64,000 bases of DNA from Oceanospirillaceae bacterium (GCA_018647765.1 JABGSN010000023.1:1-64000), one strand, 5' to 3'; positions 1-10,628 are shown, counted from the first letter of the stretch. A program made the numbers and translations. The notes: a model not told the origin generated them from the letters alone.

Positions 1-28
1 GGCCTAAAATCCATCGAATTGCTTTCAT
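1..28 (-). CDS. 5' end of a CDS running off the window (MKAIRWILG...), product unknown
   Basis: ATG on the minus strand at 28 preceded by GGAGG-like RBS (ttggaggaactaactcATG); only 9 codons visible. Confidence 0.4.
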
Positions 29-81
29 GAGTTAGTTCCTCCAAAATGGGTAAATTAAAATACGTATTTAGTTACAGACAC

Positions 82-118
82 AAAAAAGCCGGTCAAACTA
101 TAAAGCTTATAACCGGCT
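82..118 (-). terminator. Rho-independent terminator downstream of tRNA-Ala
   Basis: Stem agccggt/accggct followed by T6 on the minus strand. Confidence 0.7.
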
Positions 119-135
119 GATTTATAACAAATAAT

Positions 136-211
136 TGGTGGAGCCTAGCGGGATCGAACCGCTGACCTCAACACTGCCAGTGTTGCGCTCTCCCAGCTGA
201 GCTAAGGCCCC
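136..211 (-). tRNA. tRNA-Ala(GGC), CCA encoded
   Basis: 76-nt cloverleaf on the minus strand; GGGGCCT/AGGCTCC acceptor stem, anticodon loop CTGGCAG, TTCGATC T-loop, 3' ACCA. Confidence 0.95.
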
Positions 212-264
212 ACACGAGGGTAATCAAGTCACTGGGGTGTTCTGTTGCGACTTGATGGAGGCGT

Positions 265-292
265 ATTATAGGCACCTGAGCATGGATTGCAA
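265..292 (-). promoter_or_regulatory. sigma70-type promoter for tRNA-Ala
   Basis: Minus strand TTGCAA-N16-TATAAT upstream of the tRNA. Confidence 0.55.
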
Positions 293-366
293 GCCGTTAT
301 GCCAAACTTATTTAATCTTTTTCCTGCACTGTCAGTTTAGGCTTAACATACTACCCTTTCCTTGAC

Positions 367-1497
367 CTAGCCCCATATATTCAAGTCGAGCGTCTGCTCC
401 GTGCCTGGGAATACAATCTGCCTAATATTTTTCTTAGAAATGTTAAATGCATGATGAATCACGTCGCCATAGACGTCTCTAGCATCGATTGTTTGGCGCA
501 AATCACGCCGTTCAAACAACTCTTTTTTGCCGAGCCCAGGCCAGTCGGTAATCACCTGCGCCGACTTGATTAAGCCACCCGCAAGAAATATGGCAGAGCC
601 GACCCCGTGGTCTGTGCCTTTGGTGCCATTTTCCTTGGCTGTACGACCAAACTCAGTCACCGTAATCACAATCGAATTGTCCCATACGTCCGCCGAATAG
701 GACGCGAAGGCATTGATGACGCGGTCCAATTTTTTAAGGTGTTTGGCGTGATCACCATGTTCTCCGCCTTGCCTTGAATGCGTGTCAAAACCAGAGTATT
801 CGACAAATCCAACCTTTGGTCCCTTGGGTTGCGCCATTTGTTTGGCCACTTCTTTGGCCAGTCGTTCAGGGTCTTGACCTCTGGATATGCGCTCGTTGGT
901 CATTGCGGTACTGGCACCGTATTTAGACAAGGTAGCATCTTCTGCCCACAAGTTTGCTAACAACTGATTGGTATCTTGATACGATTGTTTAGCAATATTT
1001 GAGGGAAACAAACTATTGGTGACGGCGGAGGACCTACAAATTAGCGGCGTAGGTAAGGTAACCGCAAGGCTAGATCGGTTAGCTAATTCCATAGCCCGCC
1101 CTAACCAACCGGTATTGGTTGAGTAAGCCGACGCCCCGCCGCCTTCCATAATGTTTTGGCCTTCAAAATGAGACCGGCCATAATAATTGAAGCCGGTAGC
1201 ATGAACCACACTTGCATTACTGTTGCGCCAATGCTTTTCAAAGCCTTTCATAGCGGGGTGTAATCCAAACTGATCGTCTAACGGCAAGGTATTTTCTACC
1301 AAGCAGGTGCTTCTAAGGTTAGCTAAATTTTTGTCGTGCTTTGGCTGGACCGCCGCTAAGCCATCCATACCACCACGCAACAGAATCACCAATATATTAC
1401 TGGTATTGGTTTCTGCGGCCGCCGATACCACACTGTGCCCCATAGTGTAGGCCACCGCAGACATTGAGGTGGCCTTGATAAACGCTCTTCTTTTCAT
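367..1497 (-). CDS. DUF1501 family protein with twin-arginine-like leader (start moved to MKRRAFIK)
   Basis: MKRRAFIKATSMSAVAYTMG leader, NILVILLRGGMDGLAAVQP, GFDTHSRQGGEHGDH, VTEFGRTAKENGTKGTDHG motifs. Confidence 0.85.
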   Translation of the reverse strand: MKRRAFIKATSMSAVAYTMGHSVVSAAAETNTSNILVILLRGGMDGLAAVQPKHDKNLANLRSTCLVENTLPLDDQFGLHPAMKGFEKHWRNSNASVVHATGFNYYGRSHFEGQNIMEGGGASAYSTNTGWLGRAMELANRSSLAVTLPTPLICRSSAVTNSLFPSNIAKQSYQDTNQLLANLWAEDATLSKYGASTAMTNERISRGQDPERLAKEVAKQMAQPKGPKVGFVEYSGFDTHSRQGGEHGDHAKHLKKLDRVINAFASYSADVWDNSIVITVTEFGRTAKENGTKGTDHGVGSAIFLAGGLIKSAQVITDWPGLGKKELFERRDLRQTIDARDVYGDVIHHAFNISKKNIRQIVFPGTEQTLDLNIWG

Positions 1498-1499
1498 AG

Positions 1500-2957
1500 T
1501 CAGCTCCTTAAAAACCCGGGTGAACATAGCAAGGCGGCAATCTGTTGAATCGGTTGTTGCGAACCGAGAATGACGTTTTGAGTATGGGGCGATAAATTAA
1601 ACCGTTGTAGCTGTTCAACATCCAAGCCGTGATTCTTAACCGCTTCAGTGGTCACTGAGGTGTAGCTATAGTTTCGCCCAATAATTGACGCTAACCTCAA
1701 ACGACGATCTAAATACTCATTTGATAGCCAGCTTTGTTCAACTTCTGGCCAGCCGTTAGGCTGCTGTGCTTCGCCATGGAGCAAGCCAAGCTCTCGTAAA
1801 ATACTTGCAATGCCATTGGGGTTAAAATTCCAGTTGCGTGGCACACCATTTGGCACATCAATATCAAATGTCTTTAACGTATGGTAGAGCCAAACTTCTG
1901 GGTTGAGAAACTTGTCGCCTGTTTGCTCTAGCTCTTCTAGTATATCGAGTAAGCCTAGGTATACCGGCGCCAACTGACCTTTATTTTTTCTATATATTGT
2001 GGCCAATTGATTAACATGATCTGGCTCTGGATGGTCGGCGATAAAATGTTGGCACAAGCGAAACGCCAAATGCTTTGCCGTGTCTTGCATAGAGGTTAAA
2101 TCCCGTAGCACACGTTTGAGCTGGCCCTTACCAGTGGAGCTATTATATTTTTTACCAAGCACGGTTTGAGTGCCCGGCTCATGATAGTCTTTTTCGAACC
2201 GCAGTTCGTTGATATTATCCCAATCCACCAATTTCCATCCGGTGAGAATGTTCGTCATGCCATTAACATCATCTTGGCTATAGCCATTACTTGGCGTCAC
2301 CGTATACAGCTCTAATGTCTCACGCGCCAAATTTTCATTGGTACCATTGTCGGTCCACTTTTCCTTACTGGCCCTTGAGTTTTCACCTGTGTTATCTTGG
2401 TTATCTAAGTATAAGATCATGGCAGGGTGAGTCACCACCTTAAACACCAGATCCGACATGGCACCAAACATATTGGTTCTTACCATTTCTTGGAAGTTAG
2501 GTAAGCACGGCAAGTTGTTCATTGACTCTGAAACGGTGAAATAGTTTAGCCAAAAAAGCCACAAGCGATTGGCAAAATCAGCCTCAGTATTAACGCAAAA
2601 ATCTGCCCTGCGGTAGGTGGATAACCAAACAGGTCGGATCGATTTGTCGATCATTAGCTGTTGCAGGTTTTTATTTTCTTGTAGCAGGCGCTTTTCTTCT
2701 CGCCATAGCTGTGCGCGATGAACAATACCCGCTTTGAGGCCCAACGTTATACCCGAATAGGTTTTTTTTTCCGCCTCACTAAGACCCTTCCCAGCGGACT
2801 CTAGCAAAGGTTTAATACGATGATTAGACGTGTAGCTGCGTGGTTTAGAAATGGACTGCCGCGCCCTGGTAAACCATTGGGATTGTGAAATAGGATCGTC
2901 GCTGAGGCTAAACCCAAAGCCTGCTCGTCGGCTAATCCAGTCTGCGGTTTTTGTCAT
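1500..2957 (-). CDS. DUF1800 family protein
   Basis: Motifs RLWLFWLNYFTVS, ENLARETLELYTV, YSQDDVNGMTNILTGW, LAFRLCQHFIADHP; adjacent to DUF1501 partner. Confidence 0.85.
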   Translation of the reverse strand: MTKTADWISRRAGFGFSLSDDPISQSQWFTRARQSISKPRSYTSNHRIKPLLESAGKGLSEAEKKTYSGITLGLKAGIVHRAQLWREEKRLLQENKNLQQLMIDKSIRPVWLSTYRRADFCVNTEADFANRLWLFWLNYFTVSESMNNLPCLPNFQEMVRTNMFGAMSDLVFKVVTHPAMILYLDNQDNTGENSRASKEKWTDNGTNENLARETLELYTVTPSNGYSQDDVNGMTNILTGWKLVDWDNINELRFEKDYHEPGTQTVLGKKYNSSTGKGQLKRVLRDLTSMQDTAKHLAFRLCQHFIADHPEPDHVNQLATIYRKNKGQLAPVYLGLLDILEELEQTGDKFLNPEVWLYHTLKTFDIDVPNGVPRNWNFNPNGIASILRELGLLHGEAQQPNGWPEVEQSWLSNEYLDRRLRLASIIGRNYSYTSVTTEAVKNHGLDVEQLQRFNLSPHTQNVILGSQQPIQQIAALLCSPGFLRS

Positions 2958-3084
2958 CTTTCAGCCACACTAAGGTGTTTATTAAAGACTGACAGTAACA
3001 CATAAACTAGCTTTAATTAGTAGAAAGACTTTATTGCCCACGAGCGTTGGCCAACCCCGTGAGCAATGAGTAGCCAGGTTATGC

Positions 3085-4569
3085 TTATGCCAAGCGTTGG
3101 TACTCTTTATCCCAACGCTTGGCTTCCTTCTTCGAAAGCCCACCCAGCACATCTACCGCATGACGAATACGTGCGCGACTCATGTCTGGGCCAAGAATCT
3201 GCATGGCATCAAATACCGACACGGAATTGGCGGCACCGGTAATCACCACAAATAAAACTGCAAACAGGTCTTTAGACTTAATTTCTAGTGTTTGAGCCAT
3301 ATCCTTACAAATAGCGAAGATATCGTCCTTTTGCCAGTGACGTAATGTTTCTAAACGCCACAAGGTAAACTGCAATGCTTTACGTACTTGTTCTGGCTCC
3401 AGTTTTTTACTGGCCAGATCGTCCTGTGTAAGCTCCAGCATGCCGCTTAGGAAGAAACCTGCCAAAGGCAGCACGTCACTAAACTTATCCACCCGGGGTT
3501 TAATCAGGGGCACAATAGGCGCTAAGAATTCGCTATTAATCGCCCACGTTTGCATACGCTGCATAAACTCCGTGTCGCTTAAGTCTTCACGCAACCATAA
3601 TCCGTTAAGCCAGGAGAGTTTTTCTTGATCAAAAATCGGCCCTCCTAGAGACACTCGGCTGACGTCAAAGTGTTCTACCATTTCTTGTAAATTAAATTTT
3701 TCACGCTCATCAGGCATAGACCATCCCATACGGCCCAAATAATTGAGCATGGCTTCTGGCAAATAACCCATACGCTGGTAATACATAATACTGGTTGGGT
3801 TTTTACGTTTGGATAACTTACTTTTATCTGGGTTACGCAACAAAGGTAAGTGGCACAGCTCAGGCATATCCCAGCCAAAATATTGGTACAGCAGCTGGTG
3901 CTTGGGTGCAGAGTTAATCCATTCTTCACCACGCAAAACGTGCGTGATACCCATCAGATGATCATCGACGACGTTAGCTAAATGATAGGTGGGCATACCG
4001 TCTGCTTTTAGCAGCACTTGCATGTCTACTTGAGACCATTCGATTTCGATGATGCCACGCAACATGTCTTGGAACACACACGTGCCTTCGCGTGGAATTT
4101 TCATACGCACAACGTAAGGTATACCATCGTCTAGGCATTGCTGAATTTCTGTTGGTGATAGGCTTAAACCACGACCATCGTAGCCGATAGGCAGCTTGTT
4201 TTCGGTTTGATGACGACGCAGTTCATTGAGTTCTTCGCTAGTAGCAAAGCAATAGAAGGCATAGCCGTCCTGTACCAGCTGGTCGGCGTAGTCTTTATAG
4301 ATACTACCCCGCTCGCTTTGGCGGTACGGGCCATGTGGGCCACCCACGTCTGGGCCTTCGCTCCACTCAATGCCTAACCAACGCAAGGAATCTAGAATAG
4401 CTTTTTCGGATTCTGGCGTACTACGTTCTTGGTCTGTGTCTTCGATACGTAAAATGAATTCGCCGCCGTGTTGGCGGGCAAATGCCAAATTAAATAGGGC
4501 AATGTAGGCCGTGCCTAGGTGTGGGTCGCCAGTGGGTGATGGCGCAATGCGGGTACGAATAGCAGTCAT
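3085..4569 (-). CDS. gltX: Glutamate--tRNA ligase
   Basis: [32 protein letters not shown] motif, class I aaRS length 494 aa. Confidence 0.97.
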   Translation of the reverse strand: MTAIRTRIAPSPTGDPHLGTAYIALFNLAFARQHGGEFILRIEDTDQERSTPESEKAILDSLRWLGIEWSEGPDVGGPHGPYRQSERGSIYKDYADQLVQDGYAFYCFATSEELNELRRHQTENKLPIGYDGRGLSLSPTEIQQCLDDGIPYVVRMKIPREGTCVFQDMLRGIIEIEWSQVDMQVLLKADGMPTYHLANVVDDHLMGITHVLRGEEWINSAPKHQLLYQYFGWDMPELCHLPLLRNPDKSKLSKRKNPTSIMYYQRMGYLPEAMLNYLGRMGWSMPDEREKFNLQEMVEHFDVSRVSLGGPIFDQEKLSWLNGLWLREDLSDTEFMQRMQTWAINSEFLAPIVPLIKPRVDKFSDVLPLAGFFLSGMLELTQDDLASKKLEPEQVRKALQFTLWRLETLRHWQKDDIFAICKDMAQTLEIKSKDLFAVLFVVITGAANSVSVFDAMQILGPDMSRARIRHAVDVLGGLSKKEAKRWDKEYQRLA

Positions 4570-4711
4570 GGTTTTGGTCTAACAGTGGGTGAAAAAATCC
4601 GCTGTATTATACCTGAAACTAAGCTTGAGTGTACTGCTGGAGATTGCTTCACTGCGTTCGCAAAGACGGGGGCTAGGTTCGCATGATGGGTGTTATGCGT
4701 TTTTAGCAGCC

Positions 4712-4760
4712 AAAAAAAACTGGGCTGGCAATGACATTCTATTTGTCATTGTCAGCCCAG
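4712..4760 (-). terminator. Rho-independent terminator of xsc
   Basis: 17-bp stem with one mismatch (ctgggctggcaatgaca / tgtcattgtcagcccag) followed by T8 on the minus strand, just after the xsc stop. Confidence 0.85.
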
Positions 4761-4782
4761 CTTTAACAACTAATCGAGTTGA

Positions 4783-6561
4783 TTAGGCGCCTTTTTGTGG
4801 GCGCATATCGTCGCGGCTGATGCCAGCAACTTGTACTGGGTTCTTCATCGCGTCGCGGCGGAACGGCTCGCCTAGCTCTTGGTTGATTAGGACTTCAATC
4901 AAAGTGGTCTTGCCCGCTGCTTGATCTACCAATGCCTGACTTATAGATGCGCTAACTTCGTCCATAGTACGAGCTTGAACGCCTTTAAGGCCACAGGCTT
5001 GCGCAATACCAGCGTAGTTAACGTTTTCGTCTAGCTCTGTGCCTACGAAGTTGTCGTCAAACCATAGGGTGGAGTTACGCTTCTCAGCGCCCCATTGGTA
5101 GTTACGCAATACGATCATAGTCACTGCTGGCCACTCTTCACGGCCAATGGCAGTAAGCTCTGTAACTGCAATACCAAATGCGCCGTCACCTGAGAAACCA
5201 ACAACAGGAACATCTGGGCAACCAATCTTGGCGCCAACTACTGCTGGCAAACCATAACCACAAGGGCCAAACAAACCAGGGGCCAGGTACTTACGGCCTT
5301 CTTCAAAAGTTGGGTAAGCGTTACCAATGGCACAGTTGTTACCAATGTCAGAAGAAATGATCGCTTCTTTTGGCAATACAGCAGAGATAGCGCGCCATGC
5401 CATACGTGGACTTAACCATTGTGGCTTGGCTTCACGAGCACGTTCGTTCCAAGTGGTACCTGGATCGTCGTCTTCATGAGTCATAGCTTCTAACTCAACG
5501 TCCCATGCAGCCTTAGTGGACGCAATGTGCGCTTTACGGTTTGCACGATCAGCGTCGCCAGCTGTTGCAGACAGTTGACCAATAATGCCGTTAGCTACTT
5601 TAGCAGCGTCGCCAACAATACCCACTGTTACAGCCTTGGTTAAACCAATACGCTCAGGCTTTAAGTCGACTTGGATGATTTTGGCATCTTTAGGCCAGTA
5701 ATCCATGCCGTAACCAGGCAATGTAGAGAATGGGTTAAGGCGTGTGCCCAAGGCCAACACTACGTCTGCGTCTTTAATCAACTGCATGCCGGCCTTAGAG
5801 CCGTTGTAGCCTAGTGGACCAGCGAATAATGGGTGTGAACCTGGGAAAGCGTCGTTGTGCTGGTAGCCACAAACAACCGGCGCGTCTAAACGCTCGGCCA
5901 ACGCCATAGAAGCAGCAATGCCGCCATCAGCTAATACCACACCTGCGCCGTTTAAGATCACTGGAGACTTAGCGCCAGACAACAACTTTGCAGCTTCAGC
6001 GACGGCCATCTCGCCACCGGAAGGCAATTCAAAGTCGATCATTGTAGGTAGGTTAATATCTACAATTTGAGTAAACATGTCACGCGGCACGTTGATTTGT
6101 GCAGGTGCGGAAAAACGATGTGCGTTAGCAATAACACGATCAAGAACTTCAGCAATACGTGAAGGGTCACGTACTTCTTCTTGGTAACAAACCATGTCTT
6201 TAAATAGCGCCATTTGCTCTACTTCTTGGAAACCACCTTGGCCAATCGTTTTGTTAGCCGCTTGTGGGGTAACCAACAATAGAGGGGTGTGGTTCCAGTA
6301 ACCCGTTTTAACAGCTGTTACAAAGTTAGTAATGCCTGGGCCGTTTTGAGCGATCATCATGCTCATCTTGCCAGTGGCACGGGTGTAACCGTCGGCCATC
6401 ATGCCGCCAGAACCTTCATGGGCACAATCCCAAAAGCTAATGCCGGCTTTTTCAAACAGGTCGGAGATAGGCATCATGGCTGAGCCAATGATACCAAAAG
6501 CGTGTTCAATACCGTGCATTTGTAGGGTTTTTACAAACGCTTCTTCTGTAGTCATTTTCAT
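4783..6561 (-). CDS. xsc: Sulfoacetaldehyde acetyltransferase (ThDP-dependent)
   Basis: 592 aa; MTTEEAFVKTLQMHGIEHAFGIIGSAMMPISDLFEKAGI, FWDCAHEGSGGMMADGYTRATGKMSM, ThDP motif GDGAFGIAVTELTAIGREEWPAVTMIVLRN. Confidence 0.93.
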   Translation of the reverse strand: MKMTTEEAFVKTLQMHGIEHAFGIIGSAMMPISDLFEKAGISFWDCAHEGSGGMMADGYTRATGKMSMMIAQNGPGITNFVTAVKTGYWNHTPLLLVTPQAANKTIGQGGFQEVEQMALFKDMVCYQEEVRDPSRIAEVLDRVIANAHRFSAPAQINVPRDMFTQIVDINLPTMIDFELPSGGEMAVAEAAKLLSGAKSPVILNGAGVVLADGGIAASMALAERLDAPVVCGYQHNDAFPGSHPLFAGPLGYNGSKAGMQLIKDADVVLALGTRLNPFSTLPGYGMDYWPKDAKIIQVDLKPERIGLTKAVTVGIVGDAAKVANGIIGQLSATAGDADRANRKAHIASTKAAWDVELEAMTHEDDDPGTTWNERAREAKPQWLSPRMAWRAISAVLPKEAIISSDIGNNCAIGNAYPTFEEGRKYLAPGLFGPCGYGLPAVVGAKIGCPDVPVVGFSGDGAFGIAVTELTAIGREEWPAVTMIVLRNYQWGAEKRNSTLWFDDNFVGTELDENVNYAGIAQACGLKGVQARTMDEVSASISQALVDQAAGKTTLIEVLINQELGEPFRRDAMKNPVQVAGISRDDMRPQKGA

Positions 6562-6862
6562 AATCGGTTACACCTAAATTGGGTTGAAAGTGAGTTTAAT
6601 AAATAGAAAGAATTTAGAATTCTTAGGTTATGGATAGAGGATACTCAACTATTGACTAATAGCTTAGATCCACATTAGTTATTTCGATTAGCCCAGTTAA
6701 GCCAATCAAAAAAAACGCCTTACCCACACAGACAAAAATGTCTTGAGTGAGAAAAGCGCAAACTGTCCACTAAGACAGGCTAGGAAATTACTGGTTGTAT
6801 AAATAGTCTGAGAACCAAGGGGCAATTTGAGGGAATTTAAATACTCATAACGATCCAATGGA

Positions 6863-6898
6863 CCACACCGCGCATGAATTTAATGACAGGCGGTGTGG
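6863..6898. terminator. Terminator-like inverted repeat between xsc and the TRAP genes
   Basis: 9-bp perfect arms ccacaccgc/gcggtgtgg with 18-nt loop; T-rich only on the + side. Confidence 0.35.
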
Positions 6899-6952
6899 CT
6901 GTTTATTTTTACCAATTTTTTGGTGCTAGCTTAATTCTCACTGAGATAGTTG

Positions 6953-9286
6953 CTACCAATAGTTAGGTAACCACAATGCAATTTGTGGGATGAATATAAT
7001 TAACAGTAAACCGATTAACTGAATTACCATGAACTGCATCATACCTAAGTAAATATCCTTTAAGTCCCATTCTGGCACCACCCCTTTGAGGAAATAGGCA
7101 GACAAAGCCACTGGCGGGCTAAGCCAGGCAGTTTGGAGATTTACCGCCACAAGTATGGCAAACCAAATTAACAAGTCTGCTGAATTTAAGCCAAAGTCTA
7201 GAGTTTCTACCACAGGCAATAGAATAGGCACAATAATCAATACAATGGGCACCCACTCTAGCGGCCATCCCAACACGAAAATTAATGCCAATATGAAAAA
7301 CAACATTGCCCAAGACGACATGTCAAAGGACAAGAGTAATTCAGTCAACATCTGGGGTGTGCCAAGGTTTGAGAATACCGCGCCAAAGAAGTTGGATGCA
7401 GCCACCAAAAACATAATTAGAACCGTAATTTCTAGGGTCTTAATTAATGCCTCATAAGTAACCACAATACTAAATTTTCGGTAACCAATAGATAGAATTA
7501 ACGAACCAAAAGCACCACACGCTGCTGCTTCTGCTGGCGTTGCAAGTCCTGCCACAATAGAACCTAAAGAGAAGGCAATGAGCACCGTGGGCGGCACCAG
7601 ACCCATAAAGAACTCATACCATAAGTCAGAAAAATAAAAACCCTTGGGTTTAGCTTCCCGCGTCCATTTAAACGCCCTGAACATTAGGACCAACCATAAT
7701 AATGGAATCACCAGTCCTGCAAGTGGGAATAATGCCAAGCTACCTTTGGTTGCCAAAACACATAAGAATACGAACATGCCCAAGCCGGACATCACTAATA
7801 TTACTTCTAGGCCGTAATAAGGTGATGTTTCGGGCTGTTCTTCTTTAGGCAAAATAGGCCCAAGGTCAGGGTTAATCATGCAACGGCCAATAGTATATAT
7901 CATATACAAACTAGCCAATAACACCCCAGGAAACACTGCTGCACGGAATAAGTCCGTCACAGGCACTTCCAGAACAGGCCCCATAACAATCAACATAATG
8001 GAAGGAGGTATTAATATGCCTAAGGTTCCACCCGCCGTAATAGCACCTGCCGATAGGCGCACATCATATTTAGAGCGATTCATGGTTTTAGCCGCCATAA
8101 TGCCCAAAATAGTGACCGATGCGCCAACAATACCCGTAGCGGCTGCAAAAATCATTGAGACAAACAACACGGCAATAAACAAGGCACCCCGAGTGCGTGA
8201 CATCATCATTTGTACGGCATTAAACAGGCGCTCCATGAGCCCTGCTTGTTCCATCATAATGCCCATAAAAATAAACAAAGGCACGGCTACAAGCTGGTCA
8301 TTCAACATCGTGGAATTGACTTGAAGGGTCAGCAGGAAGAAGGCTAACTTACTGCTACCCGCTATCGAAGCAAATACAAAGCCAAGAAATATCAATGTAA
8401 AGGAAATAGGAAATCCGATGAAAATAGAAAACAACATGGCCGCTAACATGAGCATACCAATCATCGGTTTTGAAATATTAACGTCACCTAGCAGACTTGA
8501 TAACCAATCCCCTAAAGGCAACACATCTGGGTAGAACACAGATACAAAAACACATGCCAGACCGATTAAATAGAAAGGAAAAATCTTTAAAAATTTTCCT
8601 TCTCTTTCTTTGCCCATCTGGTGAAAAGCACGGAATAACTCAGGGAAACCCTGTAAAAACAGTAATCCAGCACCAATAGGCATAAAAATGCGGGCAGGCC
8701 ATAAGTAAGGTGCCCATGTGGAATCAGCACTCGCGTCTTCCCAGATACCCCATTTTTCACCCCAACCATTAAAGCCTAAAGAATCACCAGTAAAGCCTAC
8801 TGCACTCCAAAAGAACAGAATCATAGCGGGGAAATAGAACAGTAGGTATAAGGTGGCGTCAACAGTAGCTTGGGTTCTCTCATGCCAATTACGATAGATG
8901 AAATCTGCCCGAATATGCACACCGCGCATTAAGGCATAGCCTGATGCGGCCATAAATATCACCCCTCCAAGCATTCGACTAACGTCATAGACCCAAACGG
9001 TGGGCCCCAAGTTTACCGCACGTGCCAAGTCACCCAAATCATAAGAAATTAGTAAAGCAAACATGCCTCGGGAAAATACTTCGATCACCATCACAGCCAC
9101 TAAAGGGATAATGGCCAAGCAAATGATGCGCCCCATCCATAAATTCAGCACATCAATAAAAGCAGTAATGGGACGCTGCCAAGGCGTCATGTCCTCTGGT
9201 GTTTGTCCCGGTTTTTCGGCGCGACGCTCTGCGATTAATTCATCGGTGATTTCGAGTTCGCCAATGTCTGTTACTTGTGTCGCCAT
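6953..9286 (-). CDS. TRAP transporter, fused DctQ-DctM permease
   Basis: 777 aa; N-terminal small-subunit region plus C-terminal large subunit (VPLFIFMGIMMEQAGLMERLF, AAATGIVGASVTILGIMA, GGTLGILIPPSIMLIVMG). Confidence 0.92.
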   Translation of the reverse strand: MATQVTDIGELEITDELIAERRAEKPGQTPEDMTPWQRPITAFIDVLNLWMGRIICLAIIPLVAVMVIEVFSRGMFALLISYDLGDLARAVNLGPTVWVYDVSRMLGGVIFMAASGYALMRGVHIRADFIYRNWHERTQATVDATLYLLFYFPAMILFFWSAVGFTGDSLGFNGWGEKWGIWEDASADSTWAPYLWPARIFMPIGAGLLFLQGFPELFRAFHQMGKEREGKFLKIFPFYLIGLACVFVSVFYPDVLPLGDWLSSLLGDVNISKPMIGMLMLAAMLFSIFIGFPISFTLIFLGFVFASIAGSSKLAFFLLTLQVNSTMLNDQLVAVPLFIFMGIMMEQAGLMERLFNAVQMMMSRTRGALFIAVLFVSMIFAAATGIVGASVTILGIMAAKTMNRSKYDVRLSAGAITAGGTLGILIPPSIMLIVMGPVLEVPVTDLFRAAVFPGVLLASLYMIYTIGRCMINPDLGPILPKEEQPETSPYYGLEVILVMSGLGMFVFLCVLATKGSLALFPLAGLVIPLLWLVLMFRAFKWTREAKPKGFYFSDLWYEFFMGLVPPTVLIAFSLGSIVAGLATPAEAAACGAFGSLILSIGYRKFSIVVTYEALIKTLEITVLIMFLVAASNFFGAVFSNLGTPQMLTELLLSFDMSSWAMLFFILALIFVLGWPLEWVPIVLIIVPILLPVVETLDFGLNSADLLIWFAILVAVNLQTAWLSPPVALSAYFLKGVVPEWDLKDIYLGMMQFMVIQLIGLLLIIFIPQIALWLPNYW

Positions 9287-9476
9287 GTCGGCTTCCTCAT
9301 ATTATTGTCAGCAATTATTACGCCTTGTCTTCAGAAAGACTGGCCTAAAGTTACTGTAACTAGCTGTTACAAAGTGAAAAATCTATCATAGGTTTCTGTA
9401 TGAAAAGTGCGAGAAGACTATGATAAACTTCTTACCATCGTATAAGTTTACAACCTTAATTATTGCGCTGCGATAA

Positions 9477-9505
9477 ATTGACCTAGCACTCAGTACTAGG
9501 TCAAT
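9477..9505 (-). promoter_or_regulatory. Intra-operon hairpin between dctP and fused TRAP permease
   Basis: Perfect 10-bp arms attgacctag/ctaggtcaat, 9-nt loop, no strong U-tract. Confidence 0.5.
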
Positions 9506-9524
9506 ATCAAGTCAATGCAAACTA

Positions 9525-10628
9525 TTACTTGATGCTATCAGCAAAGGCCTTACCTAAACTAGCATTAGATGCCTGTGCACCAGCCCAGAAAGGCACTGCG
9601 ATTGCAGCGAAATCTTTTTGCGACTGCCAAACTTCTGCAAAGAATTCATTCTCATCAGAAGATTTTTGAAGCAGCGCGTTTGCCGCATTCATATACGCAG
9701 GGAAATAATCTGCTGGCGTATCATGTAATTGCACACCATGATTCTCGGTTAAGTCTTTCAAAGCCTTACCGTTCTCATAGATACGGTAAGAAATAGATTT
9801 TGACAAAGATGCATTAGCAGCTACTTCTATAGCTTTCTTTTGCATAGTGGTTAGAGAGTCATAAACATCGCCGTTTAAGTACATGTCCGCATTTACGACC
9901 ACTTGGTGAAGACCTTGTAGGTAATAATGCTTTAATACTTTTTGGAAACCAAACACACTATCAGGTTTTGGACAACACCATTCGGCGGAGTCAATTGTGC
10001 CTTTTTCAAGTGCGGGTAGGATGTCACCACCGCCCATAGCAACAGAGGCCACGCCAATGTCTTTGTAAGCTTGACCTACCATGCCTGGAGGAGCGCGGAA
10101 ACGGAGCTTACGAAAGTCATCCATGGACTCAATAGGCTCAGGGAACCATCCCAAAGCTTCTGGGCCAACAGGCTGCAACATAAAGCCTTTAACGTTAACG
10201 CCCATTTCGCCCCAAAGACGATCATAAAGTTCTTTACCACCACCGTATTGGAACCAAGAAAGGAACGCAATATTATCAAGGCCTACACCTGCACCTGCGA
10301 TAGGAGCACCAAATAGGTTAGCGGCAGGATGTTTACCACCCCAATAATGAGTCCACGCAAAACCACCGTCTAGCAAACCAGCATCAATAGCATCGATAAT
10401 GTCAGTGTTACCAACAACCGACCCCCCTGGCAATATTTCAATATTGACAGAACCGTCGGTCAATTCACGCACATCCTTAGCAAATTCATTCAACATGTGC
10501 ACTTCATCAGATTTAGTGCCAAGCACTGACTGAACACGAAGAGTAACATCTTTAGCATAAACTGCAGTGGTGCTCATAATCAGCGCACCAGCTATAGCAG
10601 CCAACTTCATTTTGTTTAAAACGGACAT
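9525..10628 (-). CDS. TRAP transporter substrate-binding protein (DctP family)
   Basis: Signal peptide; TLRVQSVLG...FAKDVRELTDGSVNIEILPGGSVVGNTDIIDAIDAGLLDG; FRAPPGMVGQAYKDIG. Confidence 0.92.
   Translation of the reverse strand: MSVLNKMKLAAIAGALIMSTTAVYAKDVTLRVQSVLGTKSDEVHMLNEFAKDVRELTDGSVNIEILPGGSVVGNTDIIDAIDAGLLDGGFAWTHYWGGKHPAANLFGAPIAGAGVGLDNIAFLSWFQYGGGKELYDRLWGEMGVNVKGFMLQPVGPEALGWFPEPIESMDDFRKLRFRAPPGMVGQAYKDIGVASVAMGGGDILPALEKGTIDSAEWCCPKPDSVFGFQKVLKHYYLQGLHQVVVNADMYLNGDVYDSLTTMQKKAIEVAANASLSKSISYRIYENGKALKDLTENHGVQLHDTPADYFPAYMNAANALLQKSSDENEFFAEVWQSQKDFAAIAVPFWAGAQASNASLGKAFADSIK

Noticed and set aside
4640-4690. gagattgcttcactgcgttcgcaaagacggg next to the xsc terminator, resembling dispersed palindromic repeats (gagattgcttcg...cgcaatgacggg) seen in some gammaproteobacteria
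   Set aside because: Only one copy recognised in the window, so it cannot be called a repeat family from this sequence alone.
7155-8324. Several + strand ORFs (100 aa, 148 aa and others) opposite the TRAP permease gene
   Set aside because: Antisense to a strongly supported CDS, composition consistent with shadow ORFs; same reasoning applied to the other antisense ORFs in the track.
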